64,000 nucleotides of DNA from Nocardia altamirensis NBRC 108246 (GTDB taxonomy: Bacteria; Actinomycetota; Actinomycetes; Mycobacteriales; Mycobacteriaceae): assembly GCF_001612685.1 (NCBI RefSeq), contig NZ_BDAY01000011.1:1-64000 (forward strand), read 5' to 3'. The notes below the pieces were generated by a model. It did no database searches. It was given only the letters and a program-made list of their open reading frames with translations, and was not told the DNA's origin. This document shows positions 17,323 through 26,130 of the stretch, piece after piece. Positions within the stretch are counted from its first letter, which is position 1. Every line of letters starts with the position of its first letter. The position numbers were made by a program, and so were the translations under genes.

Positions 17323-18101
17323 CTACTCATCCGTGTCGAAGATCGCCACCGCACGGGTCCACCCGGCCGAGGCCGCGTGCACTTTGACCGGGAAGCAGGA
17401 TATCTGGAAGCCGGTGGCGGGAGTTGTTCGAGATTGTGCAGCTTCTCGATGTGGCAGTAGCCGATCTCCCGGCCGGCCTTGTGCCCCTCCCAGATGATCG
17501 AGCTGTCCCGATCTTTCGCATACCGTGCGGCGGTGAACTGGAACGGGGCATCCCAACTCCGCCCGTCGGTGCCGGTCACCCGGACGCCCTGGGAGAGTAG
17601 GTGCAGTGTGGCGTCGTGTCCGATGCCGCAGCCTTTGCTGACGTAATCGTCCTGCCCGTAGTGGGTTCCGGCGCTGGTGTTGACCACGACGATGTCCAAC
17701 GGACGCAACGAGTGGCCGATACGGTCGAGCTCGGCGTCGATGTCCGCGGGGGTCACGACGTAGCCGTCGTCGAAATGGCGGAAATCGAGCTTCACGGCCG
17801 GTTGGAAGCACCAGTCGAGTGGCACCTCGTCGATGGTGATCGCCCGCTGTCCGTGGTTCATCGTCGAGGCATAGTGGTAGGGCGCGTCCAGGTGGGTGCC
17901 GCTGTGCGTCGTCATCGACACTCGCTCGATCGCCCACGCTTCACCATCGGGAAGATCGTCGACCGTGGCGCCGGGGAAGAACCGCAACATGTCATCGACG
18001 GTGTCGGTATGCGTGAGGTATTCGATGGAAGGCACGAGACCTGGCGGGTCAGAGGCGATTCCGGCCATCAACGGTGCCGAAATATCTACCAATGTGCGCA
18101 T
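17323..18101 (-). pseudogene. Cyclase-family (kynurenine formamidase-like) gene with a frameshift
   Basis: The first 225 or so residues fit the cyclase/KynB family, including the metal motif TTHSGTHLDAPYHY and later GTHYGQDDYVSKGCGIGHDA. After EKLHNLEQLPP the frame goes astray and would run to 17190 with unrelated Arg/Ser-rich sequence. The expected ending (TGFQISCFPVKVHAASAGW, then TRAVAIFDTDE and a stop at 17323) is in another frame. One base appears to be missing near 17412-17422. The gene may be inactive, or this may be a sequencing error. Its product would be a metal-dependent hydrolase. It lies 260 bp upstream of mdlC on the same strand. Confidence 0.75.
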
Positions 18102-18140
18102 GCGACCGAGCTTAGCGCCGGGCCTGCGCGCCCCTGGAGT

Positions 18141-18746
18141 TCATCGCACCATCTGCATGCTCTCGACGATCGCAACGTTGTGTTCCCCTGAACGCTGCTC
18201 GAAGATCGCGACGTCCGCATAGGGGAGTACCCACGCTTGATGCGGTTGCGGTGCCATGCCGTCCGGGCAGGTGATCACCCATTTTCGGTACTCGGCCGTC
18301 CCTTCGCCCACCCGCCGAGATCGGGTGCCGTCCCCGGTCGTGGCGGTGACGTCCTCGACGTGCAGTGCGTCGATGGGCGGGACGCCGTGCTTGAAGCAGC
18401 CACCTTTGATAGTGGGCTGTAGTTCGGCGATTTCGCCGGTGAACGCCACGTCGTATCGCAGCGGCAAATCCCCGGACCCGCCTGCTGGATATCCGATGAC
18501 TCCCTGTGTCGGTGGTCCGCTGCAGTACGCGATAACGCGGAATCTGGCGGGGAGCGTGAGGCGCACTTTCGGAGCGAGACCGGTGTCGGCTGGTGGAATC
18601 ACGGCCGAGGAGTGGGTGGATGCTGGTATTGATGTTGTCGATCGAGCTGATTCGTGTTCGCTAGCGTTGCCGCCGCACGCCACCGAACACGCCGCGATCG
18701 CCACTGTGCAGACAATCCGGAATGTCGTGGCAACACGGTGCAGCAT
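18141..18746 (-). CDS. Putative lipoprotein, unknown function
   Basis: The product of about 201 residues has a short basic start (MLHRVATTFR), a hydrophobic stretch and a lipobox-like IAAC or SVAC before CGGNASEHES, so surface anchoring is likely. The mature part, after a Ser/Thr-rich linker, has paired Cys (AYCSGPP, KGGCFKHG, VITCPDGM) and a beta-rich pattern. No family is recognised. ATG 18746 is preferred to a TTG at 18776 because the signal peptide then starts normally. Confidence 0.6.
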   Translation of the reverse strand: MLHRVATTFRIVCTVAIAACSVACGGNASEHESARSTTSIPASTHSSAVIPPADTGLAPKVRLTLPARFRVIAYCSGPPTQGVIGYPAGGSGDLPLRYDVAFTGEIAELQPTIKGGCFKHGVPPIDALHVEDVTATTGDGTRSRRVGEGTAEYRKWVITCPDGMAPQPHQAWVLPYADVAIFEQRSGEHNVAIVESMQMVR

Positions 18747-18776
18747 CCGGCGTGTCCATTCCGCAGGTCGATCCAA

Positions 18777-19380
18777 CTTCCGCGAACCGCGGAGACGTCA
18801 GCATATCCGGAGAACGTCATTGGCTGATGCACCGACTTTTCGGGGGATTGCCTTGGGCCAGGCGGAGATCCACGTCTGGACGCTTCCGGGCGGGGAGGGT
18901 CGTGATGATCGCCGTCATGCAGCCTGAAGCAGGCTAGTTGACATAATGTTGATTATCGGCGGAGAAACGGTGCCGGTGAGCGGGCTGTGTTTGTTCGTGT
19001 CATGTTGGTGTGCACCCATGCGTGGCCGCCTCGGCTCGGCGTCCTCGGGTGGCTCGCCTGGCGAGCTCGTCGGGCTGCGTGCTGCGGTTCGATGTTGATC
19101 TCCCCTGAGGCGATTATCGCTGATGTAAATATTCCTGCCGTTTGGTCGGATTGCCGGAAAGTCTTGAGTGGGTTCTGGATTGGGATGTTCGGGGTCCTCC
19201 CCTAGGTCCAACTCCCCTTCAGTAAAACGTCACAGTGACGAAATGAAGGTAGGTCGGTTGGTCGCTCGAATTTCGTTGTGGGCGTGGCGAATATCGTCGA
19301 ATCGGCAGTACCGGCGTGCCGCGCGTTGGTGCTGATCATTCCTGGGCCGGATCTGGGCTCGGTGGGCATGCGTTAGACCA
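18777..19380. other. 600-bp gap without a convincing gene
   Basis: Only short frames occur here, including a 98-residue minus-strand frame at 18915-19211 that is rich in Pro, Arg and His and lacks a ribosome-binding site. The only structured element I find is the palindrome at 19228-19240. Confidence 0.55.
19228..19240. promoter_or_regulatory. CGTCACAGTGACG operator-like palindrome
   Basis: This perfect 13-bp palindrome lies 140 bp upstream of the YczE-like gene. A near copy (CGTCACTGTGACA, 20171-20183) follows that gene, so the pair brackets it. Such sites are typical of TetR-like regulators; none is encoded nearby. Confidence 0.5.
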
Positions 19381-20088
19381 GTGGTGAGGCCGGTTGGGAG
19401 GCCAGTGGTTGGTGGGTGGCTCTGTTTTGGCGGGCCAGTTGTCGATCATTATGGGCTGGTGTTGATTCGGCGGCTTGGTGCTTTGTATGTGGGCTTGTGG
19501 TTGTATGGGTTCTCGATGGCGGTGATGGTGCGCGCCGGGCTGGGGTTGGATCCGTGGGATGTGTTCCATCAGGGCGTGGCCGGGCATGTGCCGATCAGTT
19601 TCGGTGCGGTGACGGCGATTACCGGGATCGCGGTGTTGCTCGCGTGGATCCCGCTGCGGCAGAAGCCCGGGCTGGGCACGGTGAGCAATGTCGTGGTTAT
19701 TGCGGTGTCGGTGGATGTCGGGCTGTGGTTGTTGCCCGCGTGGGAGGCGATTCCGGCGCAGGTCGGCGCGATGGGCGTTGCCGTGGTGCTGAATGCTGTT
19801 GCGACGGTGCTGTATATCGGGGCTGGGATGGGTCCGGGGCCGCGGGATGGTCTGATGACTGGACTGGTTCGCCGGACCGGGGTGTCGGTGTGGGTGGTGC
19901 GGACGGTGATCGAGGTGACGGTGCTGTCGGTCGGGTGGGTGCTCGGCGGCAGTGTCGGTATCGGGACGTTGGTGTATGCGTTCGGGATCGGGCCGTTGAT
20001 TCAGTTGATGATTCCGGTGGCCAATCGGTTCCTGCCCGGGTTCCATATCGATCCGAAGCCGGATCAGGTGACGGCGGTTTCAGCCTGA
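19381..20088 (+). CDS. YczE/YitT-family membrane protein
   Basis: The product of 209-235 residues has about five hydrophobic helices and family motifs: RRLGALYVGLWLYGFSMAVM, RAGLGLDPWDVFHQG, YIGAGMGPGPRDGLMTGLVR and a late GIGTLVYAFGIGPLIQLM. These match the YczE-like integral membrane family, whose transport or sensory role is not settled. GTG 19459 gives a more typical N-terminus than GTG 19381. It stands alone between two CGTCAC(A/T)GTGAC palindromes. Confidence 0.78.
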   Translation: MVRPVGRPVVGGWLCFGGPVVDHYGLVLIRRLGALYVGLWLYGFSMAVMVRAGLGLDPWDVFHQGVAGHVPISFGAVTAITGIAVLLAWIPLRQKPGLGTVSNVVVIAVSVDVGLWLLPAWEAIPAQVGAMGVAVVLNAVATVLYIGAGMGPGPRDGLMTGLVRRTGVSVWVVRTVIEVTVLSVGWVLGGSVGIGTLVYAFGIGPLIQLMIPVANRFLPGFHIDPKPDQVTAVSA

Positions 20089-20170
20089 GTGTCAGGCGCT
20101 TCATAGGGCGGGGTGGGTAGCGGGTCGGCTCCCCCGCTGTTTGTCGGCGCATCGAGGTGACCAATCGAAA

Positions 20171-20183
20171 CGTCACTGTGACA
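20171..20183. promoter_or_regulatory. Second CGTCACTGTGAC palindrome
   Basis: The core GTCACTGTGAC is a perfect 11-bp palindrome and shares AAACGTCAC-N-GTGAC with the site at 19225-19239. It lies between the convergent ends of the YczE-like gene and a small membrane gene, an unusual place for an operator. Confidence 0.4.
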
Positions 20184-20206
20184 GAAAGAGTGCTGCTGTC
20201 CCCTGC

Positions 20207-20638
20207 TCAGCTGAACGTTGCGGGTCTGCCGGGTCGCCATCGCAGCACTCGCACCCCCACGACGAGACCGACAACGAGCGCGGTATGCAGCACCCACAGC
20301 GCAAGCCACGGTCGCAGGAACCCGACCTCTCGGTACTGGCCACGCTCGCCCACGCAGTACATCGAGTAGTTGGTGCTCTGCCCTTCGGAGTCGTGATAGG
20401 TGTCGGAGACGACGATCGGCTCGGTGTACGGCTCGCTGCAGAACAACGGCGCGGTCAGCTTCGCCTCGCCGGGCCAGATGGCAATGGGCAGAATGCATCC
20501 GAGCATCGCGGTGCTGAACAGGATCACCGCCAGGGTGGCCAGGATGCGCGGTGATCGGCGCGGTGCCGCGTCCGATACCTGCTCGTCGACGTCGGCGGAG
20601 CGGTATTCGGTTCCGCTGGTGGGGTTTTCGTCGCTCAT
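20207..20638 (-). CDS. Small membrane protein, unknown function
   Basis: The 143-residue protein has an acidic, hydrophilic N-terminus, a first membrane helix (LATLAVILFSTAMLGCILPI), an external loop with two Cys (LFCSEPY, YSMYCVGE) that could pair, and a second helix (WLALWVLHTALVVGLVVGV) with an Arg-rich tail. The family is not recognised. Its ATG overlaps the stop of the upstream lipoprotein gene by 4 nt, so the two probably act at the same membrane site. Confidence 0.7.
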   Translation of the reverse strand: MSDENPTSGTEYRSADVDEQVSDAAPRRSPRILATLAVILFSTAMLGCILPIAIWPGEAKLTAPLFCSEPYTEPIVVSDTYHDSEGQSTNYSMYCVGERGQYREVGFLRPWLALWVLHTALVVGLVVGVRVLRWRPGRPATFS

Positions 20639-21297
20639 GCCGGGCTCGTTCGTTGAAAGGTGCCTGCGCCGTCGAAGTAGGCGATGACGGTGCTGCGTGG
20701 TGAGGTGACGGTGACGGCGATCCGCAGGCCTGCTGCGGTGCGGTCGACGATGACGAGCGGGACGTACCCGTTGTCGAGTGCGGCTTCGGTGCGTGCGGTG
20801 TCGAGGATTTGGTCGAGCCGGTGGAGTCCGGAAGCGTCTCGGAGGTCGAAACTTTCGTCGTCGAGGCGGTCGAAGGCCGACACGTGTACGGGGGTGGGAC
20901 CGTGCAGGGCGTTGTTGGCGTAGGTGTAGTCGTCTTGCTGGTTCGGTTGGTTCGGTACTCGGATGCGTAGCCGCACGGCGGCGTCCTGGCCGGTGAGGTC
21001 GGGGTGGTCGGCGAGGTAGCGGGTCAGTTGTGGTGAGGAAGCGATGATCTGCCGGGAGTGTGTGGAATCGGGGGCGGTGAGCACGAGGACGCTGGCTTGG
21101 ATGTCGGTGACGCCGAGGCGTTGCCGGAGGGTGTCGATGGCGGTGGTCGGCAGTGCGGTGACGAGTCCGCCGCCGCGTGCGCGCAGGCCGGCTTCGAAGT
21201 CGGCGCGGTCAACGGCGCCAATGCATCCGGTGGCGGTGATGAGCAGTGCTCCGGCCATCGCGATGAGGCGGGAGCGACGATGTCGCATGGGCTGCAT
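20635..21297 (-). CDS. Putative lipoprotein, unknown function
   Basis: The 220-residue product starts MQPMRHRRSRLIAMAGALLI and has lipobox ITATGC, so it should be lipid-anchored at the cell surface. The mature part has VTDIQASVLVLTAPDS and LRIRVPNQPNQQDDYTY and ends with a beta-rich segment. No catalytic motif was recognised. It is co-transcribed with the downstream two-helix membrane protein through a 4-nt overlap. Confidence 0.7.
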   Translation of the reverse strand: MQPMRHRRSRLIAMAGALLITATGCIGAVDRADFEAGLRARGGGLVTALPTTAIDTLRQRLGVTDIQASVLVLTAPDSTHSRQIIASSPQLTRYLADHPDLTGQDAAVRLRIRVPNQPNQQDDYTYANNALHGPTPVHVSAFDRLDDESFDLRDASGLHRLDQILDTARTEAALDNGYVPLVIVDRTAAGLRIAVTVTSPRSTVIAYFDGAGTFQRTSPA

Positions 21298-21391
21298 CGT
21301 ATAGCCCGGTGGTTACTGGCGGTCACCATTGCCCATGCTATGTTCCAGCCTCGGATGACTTTTCCGAGTCGGGCCGGTGTAGGGAGACATT

Positions 21392-22267
21392 GTGCGCGTG
21401 ACGGTGGTGGCGTGTCTGGCGCTGGGTGTGGTGGTGTCGGGCGGCGGTGCGCCGGTTGCTTCGGCGGTGCCGGTGTTCGGTGAATATGTGGCGCTGGGTG
21501 ATTCGTGGGCGGCGGATGCGTCGCCGATGCGGCCTGCGGTCGAGTTCGCGCCGTACGGGTGTGCGCAGAGTGCAGGTAATTTCGCCAGGCAGGTGGCGGC
21601 GGCGCTGGCGGTCCCGGTGTTTCGGGATGCGAGCTGTGGTGGGGCGTTGTCGAAGCACATGACGGTGCCGCAGCAGTCGCTGCTCGGGGTCAATCCCCCG
21701 CAGTTCGATCGGTTGAGTGCGTCGACGGATCTGGTGACGCTCGAAATCGGCGGCAACGACGCGGGTTTGGCGGCGGTGGTGCCGCAGTGTTTGACGGTGA
21801 GTGCGTCGGCGTCGCCGTGTCTGGACGCGGTGGTGTCGGGTGGGGTGGATCAGATCTCGCTCAACATCGCCGCGGCCGAACCGAAGGTGCGTGCGGTGGT
21901 AGAGGGTGTGCGAGAGCGTTCGCCGCGCGCGCGGATTCTGCTGCTGGACTATTTCCAAGGCATCCGGCTCGAGCGCGGCTGCTTTCCCGAGGTGCCGATC
22001 TCGGACGCCGACGCTGATTGGCTCGGCCGCAAGATGATCGAGCTGAACGCGATGCTGGCTCGGGTCGCTGCCGCCGCGAACGCGGAGTTCGTCGACACCT
22101 ACAGCACCAGCGCCGGCCACGACGGCTGCCAGCCACCGGGCGTTCGCTGGGTGGAGGGTCTGGTGCCGTTCTCGAGCACCCCGCTGGGCCCCGCGGTCCC
22201 GTTCCACCCGAATCAACTCGGCGCCGACCATCAAGCCCGCAGCGTGCTCGCGGCGCTGGGCCGTTGA
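21392..22267 (+). CDS. Secreted SGNH/GDSL hydrolase
   Basis: The 291-residue protein has a signal peptide ending PVASA-VP near residue 25. The SGNH blocks follow: block I YVALGDSWAADASP (nucleophile Ser), block II near SCGGAL, block III VTLEIGGNDAGL and block V VPFHPNQLGADHQA (catalytic His, with the HPN-x3-G pattern). Cys pairs (YGCAQ, ASCGG, PQCLT, SPCLD) suggest disulphides, as in secreted Streptomyces-type lipases. It would act outside the membrane on lipid or other esters. The start is GTG 21392 with AGGGAG upstream. Confidence 0.88.
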   Translation: MRVTVVACLALGVVVSGGGAPVASAVPVFGEYVALGDSWAADASPMRPAVEFAPYGCAQSAGNFARQVAAALAVPVFRDASCGGALSKHMTVPQQSLLGVNPPQFDRLSASTDLVTLEIGGNDAGLAAVVPQCLTVSASASPCLDAVVSGGVDQISLNIAAAEPKVRAVVEGVRERSPRARILLLDYFQGIRLERGCFPEVPISDADADWLGRKMIELNAMLARVAAAANAEFVDTYSTSAGHDGCQPPGVRWVEGLVPFSSTPLGPAVPFHPNQLGADHQARSVLAALGR

Positions 22268-22555
22268 CGGTCCGGCGAGGCACGCCGAAACCCGAGGGTT
22301 TGTCCTGTATACGGCCGATACCGTTGACGAAGCTGATCGAGACATCGTAGAAGGTGTATCGGTTGCTCCGTATCCATACTTTCACCCCGGGACTTGAGTG
22401 ACACCCGGGTCGTGCCTGTCGCTTCCCCGCCGCGAGTCCATGGCATTGTGCGGTCAGCTCTGTTGCGGGGCGGCGTTGTTCGTGAATTCCGACGGCAGCC
22501 CGGCGTGCGTTTGATGGACGGACGTCTGCTCGCGCGCTGTGCCACACTATGATTC

Positions 22556-23260
22556 GTGACCGAGGGGGATGTGCGGGTTGCCGCACGCAACAATGCATTG
22601 TGGTGCGACGCTATATGCCGATCGCACGGGATAGCAGGCCGGTTCGAGGACACCATGTGGACAAGTGCGTGTCGGACGCCGCCCTTGTATCCGGATGCGG
22701 TGACGCTCAGTTCGCATGCGTCCGCTGGGGAGATCCTGGCGCGGATCGACCGTGAGAAGTCCGGCGCTTCGATCAAGGACAGTTTCGCCTGCCTGAATCT
22801 GGCTGACGCGGGATTTGACGTGCTGTTCGAGGCGCAGTGGATCTATCGGCCTTCCGATCGACCGCCGCCTGCTTCAGCGACGCAGCTGTGGACCCTGGTT
22901 AACGGTGCATATGAGCTGGCTGCTTGGGCAACGGCTTGGGATCGGAATCAATTGGCAGGCAGTGTGTTCCGGCCGGATTTGCTGGTCGACAGCTCTGTCT
23001 CGGTGATCGGCAAATGGGAGGCTGGCCGAGTCGTTGCCGGGGCGGTTGTGTATCGCAGCGAATCGGTGGCAGGTGTGTCCAATCTGTTCCATTCGGACAA
23101 CGCCGCTGAGGATGCGTGGGCCGAGTGTCTGAGCACGATCGCTCGACTATGGCCAGGTCGCAGCATTGTCGGATATGAGCGAGACGAGGACTTGGCTGCT
23201 GCGGTCCGCAACGGATGCTCCGCAATCGGAGGACTGCGCGTCTGGCTCGCTCTCGACTAG
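22556..23260 (+). CDS. Hypothetical protein, possible GNAT-like fold
   Basis: The 234-residue protein is not firmly recognised. The N-terminal third has LWCDAICRSHGIAGRFEDTM and DSFACLNLADAGFDVLFEAQ. The end reads SIVGYERDEDLAAAVRNGCS then IGGLRVWL, a closing pattern that resembles GNAT acetyltransferase-like actinobacterial proteins. No signal peptide or membrane segment is seen. The start is GTG 22556, with no strong ribosome-binding site. It stands alone; nothing is visible in the 288-bp gap upstream. Confidence 0.6.
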   Translation: MTEGDVRVAARNNALWCDAICRSHGIAGRFEDTMWTSACRTPPLYPDAVTLSSHASAGEILARIDREKSGASIKDSFACLNLADAGFDVLFEAQWIYRPSDRPPPASATQLWTLVNGAYELAAWATAWDRNQLAGSVFRPDLLVDSSVSVIGKWEAGRVVAGAVVYRSESVAGVSNLFHSDNAAEDAWAECLSTIARLWPGRSIVGYERDEDLAAAVRNGCSAIGGLRVWLALD

Positions 23261-23393
23261 GCCCAAAAAATAGGGTCTGGCCTATCGACTGGTCACCGTC
23301 TGCTGCGACGTCGGGGTTTGTCCGGTGAGGGGATCGGTCGTGTTGTACTTCACTGCGGCGGTCAGGAGAGTCTTGGGACCTGTCGCGACTCGT

Positions 23394-23879
23394 TCAGTGT
23401 TGGGGGCAGGTTTGGGGGCCTGTGGTGTCGAAGGCGAACTCGACCACGGCGTGGGTCGCTTCGGCGTCTCCACTCTGCCGGGCGACTCCTAGCGCGGTGC
23501 ACACGATCTGGTCGATGCCTCGGGCTCCGATTTCCTTGCCGGAGAACGCATTCAGGTGGATCACGATCGTCGTCGGGTCCGTTTTTGTTGTCCACGGTCC
23601 GAAGGTGTCGAGCTTGGGCAGGTCTGTGTGCAGCCCGGGCTTGATCGGCTTGTCGACGCGCAGCAGCGTGTCGACGGCGGCGGCTACGGTGCCGAGGCTG
23701 CTCATGTAGATCAGCAGTGGTTGCAGGTTGTTCTGTTCGTCGAGGAAGTACAGGCTCATCCCTGGCGCGACGCCGGTCGGTGCCTTCCCGCCGTTGATCA
23801 CACCGCTCGGGTCGATCCCGCAGCCGCCGAGCGCCAGTGCTGCGATGATCGAGGCACAGGCCGTGCGGACGCTTCTCAT
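23394..23879 (-). CDS. Lipoprotein of the two-component operon
   Basis: The 161-residue product has lipobox LALGGC after a 19-residue signal segment. The mature part reads GMSLYFLDEQNNLQPL and ends with a beta-rich segment, resembling GerMN-like domains only weakly. Its ATG overlaps the histidine-kinase stop by 4 nt, so it is made together with the two-component system. A lipoprotein partner of this kind commonly modulates its sensor kinase from outside; that role is inferred. Confidence 0.75.
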   Translation of the reverse strand: MRSVRTACASIIAALALGGCGIDPSGVINGGKAPTGVAPGMSLYFLDEQNNLQPLLIYMSSLGTVAAAVDTLLRVDKPIKPGLHTDLPKLDTFGPWTTKTDPTTIVIHLNAFSGKEIGARGIDQIVCTALGVARQSGDAEATHAVVEFAFDTTGPQTCPQH

Positions 23880-25321
23880 CCGATCCTCCGTGGGAATCTG
23901 GGCAGGGTCGCGACGAACCGCGCGCCGCCGTCCGGGCTGTTGGCTGCGGTGATGTCGCCGTCGTGGAGTCGAGCGATCTCCAACGCGATCGCCAGCCCGA
24001 GCCCGCTGCCCTCCGAGCGTGCCCGTGCGGTGTCGTGTTTGTAGAACCGGTCGAATACCTGCGCGATCGCCGATTCCGGCAGTCCGGGTCCGTGATCGGT
24101 CACCTCGATCCGCACTGTCGACTCATCGACGGTCAACATCACCCGGACCGGCGGCTGCCCGTGTCGCAGCGCGTTGCTCACCAGGTTGGCGACCAGCACA
24201 TCGATCCGGCGGCGGTCCAGGACCGCGACAGTGCCGCTCGGACCGGTCAGGTCGACGCGATCGCGCCAGTGCCGCAGGTCGAGACAGTCCTCGATGATCC
24301 GGCGCGGGTCGACCTCCTCCAGGTTCGCGCGTGCGGTCCCGGCATCGAAGCGTGAGACCTCGATCAGATCCGTCACCAGCTGGGTGAGTCGATCGACCTC
24401 GTCGACGGTCAGCAAGGTCGACTCCCGCTCCACCTCGCCCATCCCTTCGACACTGGACTGCAGGACGTGCACGACCATGTTGAGGGTGGTCAGCGGTGTC
24501 CGCAGCTCGTGCGAGACGTCGGCCACGAACCGTCGCGAGTTCGCTTCCCGCTGCTGCAGTTCCGCGACCGAGTGCTGCAACGCTCTCGCCATGTCGTTGA
24601 AGGTGCCTGCGAGCTCGGCAAGTTCGTCGGCGCCCGGCATGCGGGAGCGGGCGCCGAGATCACCGTCGGCGAGTTGTCGCGCGGTATCGCGCAGATGTCG
24701 TACCGGCCGCAGCACGCCGCGTACGGACAGCAGTGCGAGCAGGACCGCCGCCGCCAATGTCAGCAGTGCCGCTGTGGCTGCGGTGCGCACGGCGGAATCC
24801 AGTGTCCGCACCGTGGAGGCGAGGTCGCGGACGACGTAGACGTCGATGCCCGAAGGAGTTCGGGAGCCGTCCAGTGCGGTCAGCATGATCGGTGTGCCGA
24901 TCACCAGTGTGGGGCCGGTCGCCGAATTCACCCGCTGATACACCAGATCGTTGCCTGCGGCCACTGCCCCACGCAGATCGGCGCTCACGACATCGGCGAT
25001 GCCGGCGTCCGCGGAAACCACCGAACCGTAGGTCACCAGCGCCGCGCCACCCAGCGCGCTGCGGAACCGGTCCAGCTCCTGCTGGTCGGGTTGAAAGTGC
25101 GCCTCGGATTGATAGTGCAGATCCGGTGTCAGCACGCCGATGCGGGAGCGCACGTCGTCGACGGACTGTTGTTCGGCGTTGGTCACCAGCGCGTCGCGAA
25201 ACGAGACGTAGACGGCGGCACCCACGGCACCGGCGCTGATCACACTGACCGACACGAATGCCAGGACAAGGCGTGCCTTGAGGGTTTTCGGCCGGCCGAG
25301 CACGGCACGCGGTGACCTCAT
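23876..25321 (-). CDS. Sensor histidine kinase (AfsQ2-like)
   Basis: The 481-residue protein has an N-terminal membrane helix (LVLAFVSVSVISAGAVGAAV), an external domain of about 130 residues and a second helix (AATAALLTLAAAVLLALLSV). A HAMP domain (LRPVRHLRDTARQLADGDLG) follows, then the phospho-accepting H-box RRFVADVSHELRTPLTTLNM and the ATP-binding N, G1 and G2 boxes (LVSNALRHG, DHGPGLPE, GSGLGLAIA). The ATG at 25321 overlaps the regulator stop by 4 nt. Order and overlap (regulator, kinase, lipoprotein) support a single operon similar to afsQ1-afsQ2 of streptomycetes. Confidence 0.9.
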   Translation of the reverse strand: MRSPRAVLGRPKTLKARLVLAFVSVSVISAGAVGAAVYVSFRDALVTNAEQQSVDDVRSRIGVLTPDLHYQSEAHFQPDQQELDRFRSALGGAALVTYGSVVSADAGIADVVSADLRGAVAAGNDLVYQRVNSATGPTLVIGTPIMLTALDGSRTPSGIDVYVVRDLASTVRTLDSAVRTAATAALLTLAAAVLLALLSVRGVLRPVRHLRDTARQLADGDLGARSRMPGADELAELAGTFNDMARALQHSVAELQQREANSRRFVADVSHELRTPLTTLNMVVHVLQSSVEGMGEVERESTLLTVDEVDRLTQLVTDLIEVSRFDAGTARANLEEVDPRRIIEDCLDLRHWRDRVDLTGPSGTVAVLDRRRIDVLVANLVSNALRHGQPPVRVMLTVDESTVRIEVTDHGPGLPESAIAQVFDRFYKHDTARARSEGSGLGLAIALEIARLHDGDITAANSPDGGARFVATLPRFPRRIG

Positions 25322-26007
25322 ACCGGGCCGAATCGGTAGCCGAAACCGCGCACTGTTTGCACGAATACCGGTGTGGCCGGGTTGTTCTCGATCTTTGCCC
25401 GTACTCGCTGGACGCAGTTGTCGACCAGGCGTGAATCGCCGAGATAGTGGTGGCCCCAGACGGATTCGAGCAGCTGCAACCTGGTGAACACTCGCGTCGG
25501 CGCTGCGGACAGTTCCAGCAGCAGCCGTAGTTCGGTGGGTGTCAACGCGACCGGGGTGCCGTCGCGGGTCACGACCAGCGACTCGGCGTCGATGACCAGT
25601 CCCGCGTGGTTGGCCGGTTCGTCCTTGCGGGCATCGGCGCGCGCGGTGGGCCCACGGCGCAACACCGCCTTGATCCGCGCGTCGAGTACTCGCGGTTGCA
25701 CCGGTTTGCAGACGTAGTCGTCGGCGCCCGCCTCGAGTCCGACGACGATGTCGATATCGTCGTCGCGCGCGGTGAGCATGACGATCGGCACCGAAGAGTC
25801 CGAGCGCAGTCTGCGGCACACCTCGAAGCCGTCGACGCCGGGCAGCATGATGTCCAGGATCACGACATCCACGGCGACCGTGGCGAATTCCCGTATTCCG
25901 TCCGCGCCCGTCGCCGCGCCGCGAACTGTGTAACCGTACTGGCCGAGTGCGAGTTCCAACCCTCGACGGACCTGATGATCGTCTTCTATCAAGAGCACGG
26001 TAACCAC
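25318..26007 (-). CDS. OmpR-family response regulator (AfsQ1-like)
   Basis: The 229-residue protein has a receiver domain (VLLIEDDHQVRRG with the acidic pair; phospho-Asp in VVILDIMLPG; switch Thr in IVMLTARDDD; Lys in CKPVQPR) and a winged-helix output domain (LTPTELRLLLELSAAPTRVF, SRLVDNCVQRVRAKIE, VRGFGYRFG). The blocks DDIDIVVGLEAGADDYVCKP and GDSRLVDNCVQRVRAKIE closely recall AfsQ1. It should bind DNA as a phospho-dimer; the target genes are not known. The start is GTG 26007. Confidence 0.9.
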   Translation of the reverse strand: MVTVLLIEDDHQVRRGLELALGQYGYTVRGAATGADGIREFATVAVDVVILDIMLPGVDGFEVCRRLRSDSSVPIVMLTARDDDIDIVVGLEAGADDYVCKPVQPRVLDARIKAVLRRGPTARADARKDEPANHAGLVIDAESLVVTRDGTPVALTPTELRLLLELSAAPTRVFTRLQLLESVWGHHYLGDSRLVDNCVQRVRAKIENNPATPVFVQTVRGFGYRFGPV

Positions 26008-26130
26008 CCAGCAATTCTGGCATCGAGGGCGCGCACGCGGGTCGGCCGAAACCCCACCGTGTGGTCGGTACTGACGCTGCGGTGAGCAGATAATGATGTG
26101 ACAACAGCCGGTTTCGGAGAATTCGTCACG

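Noticed and set aside
18915-19211. 98-residue minus-strand frame
   Set aside because: Composition is not protein-like and no ribosome-binding site or family match is seen.
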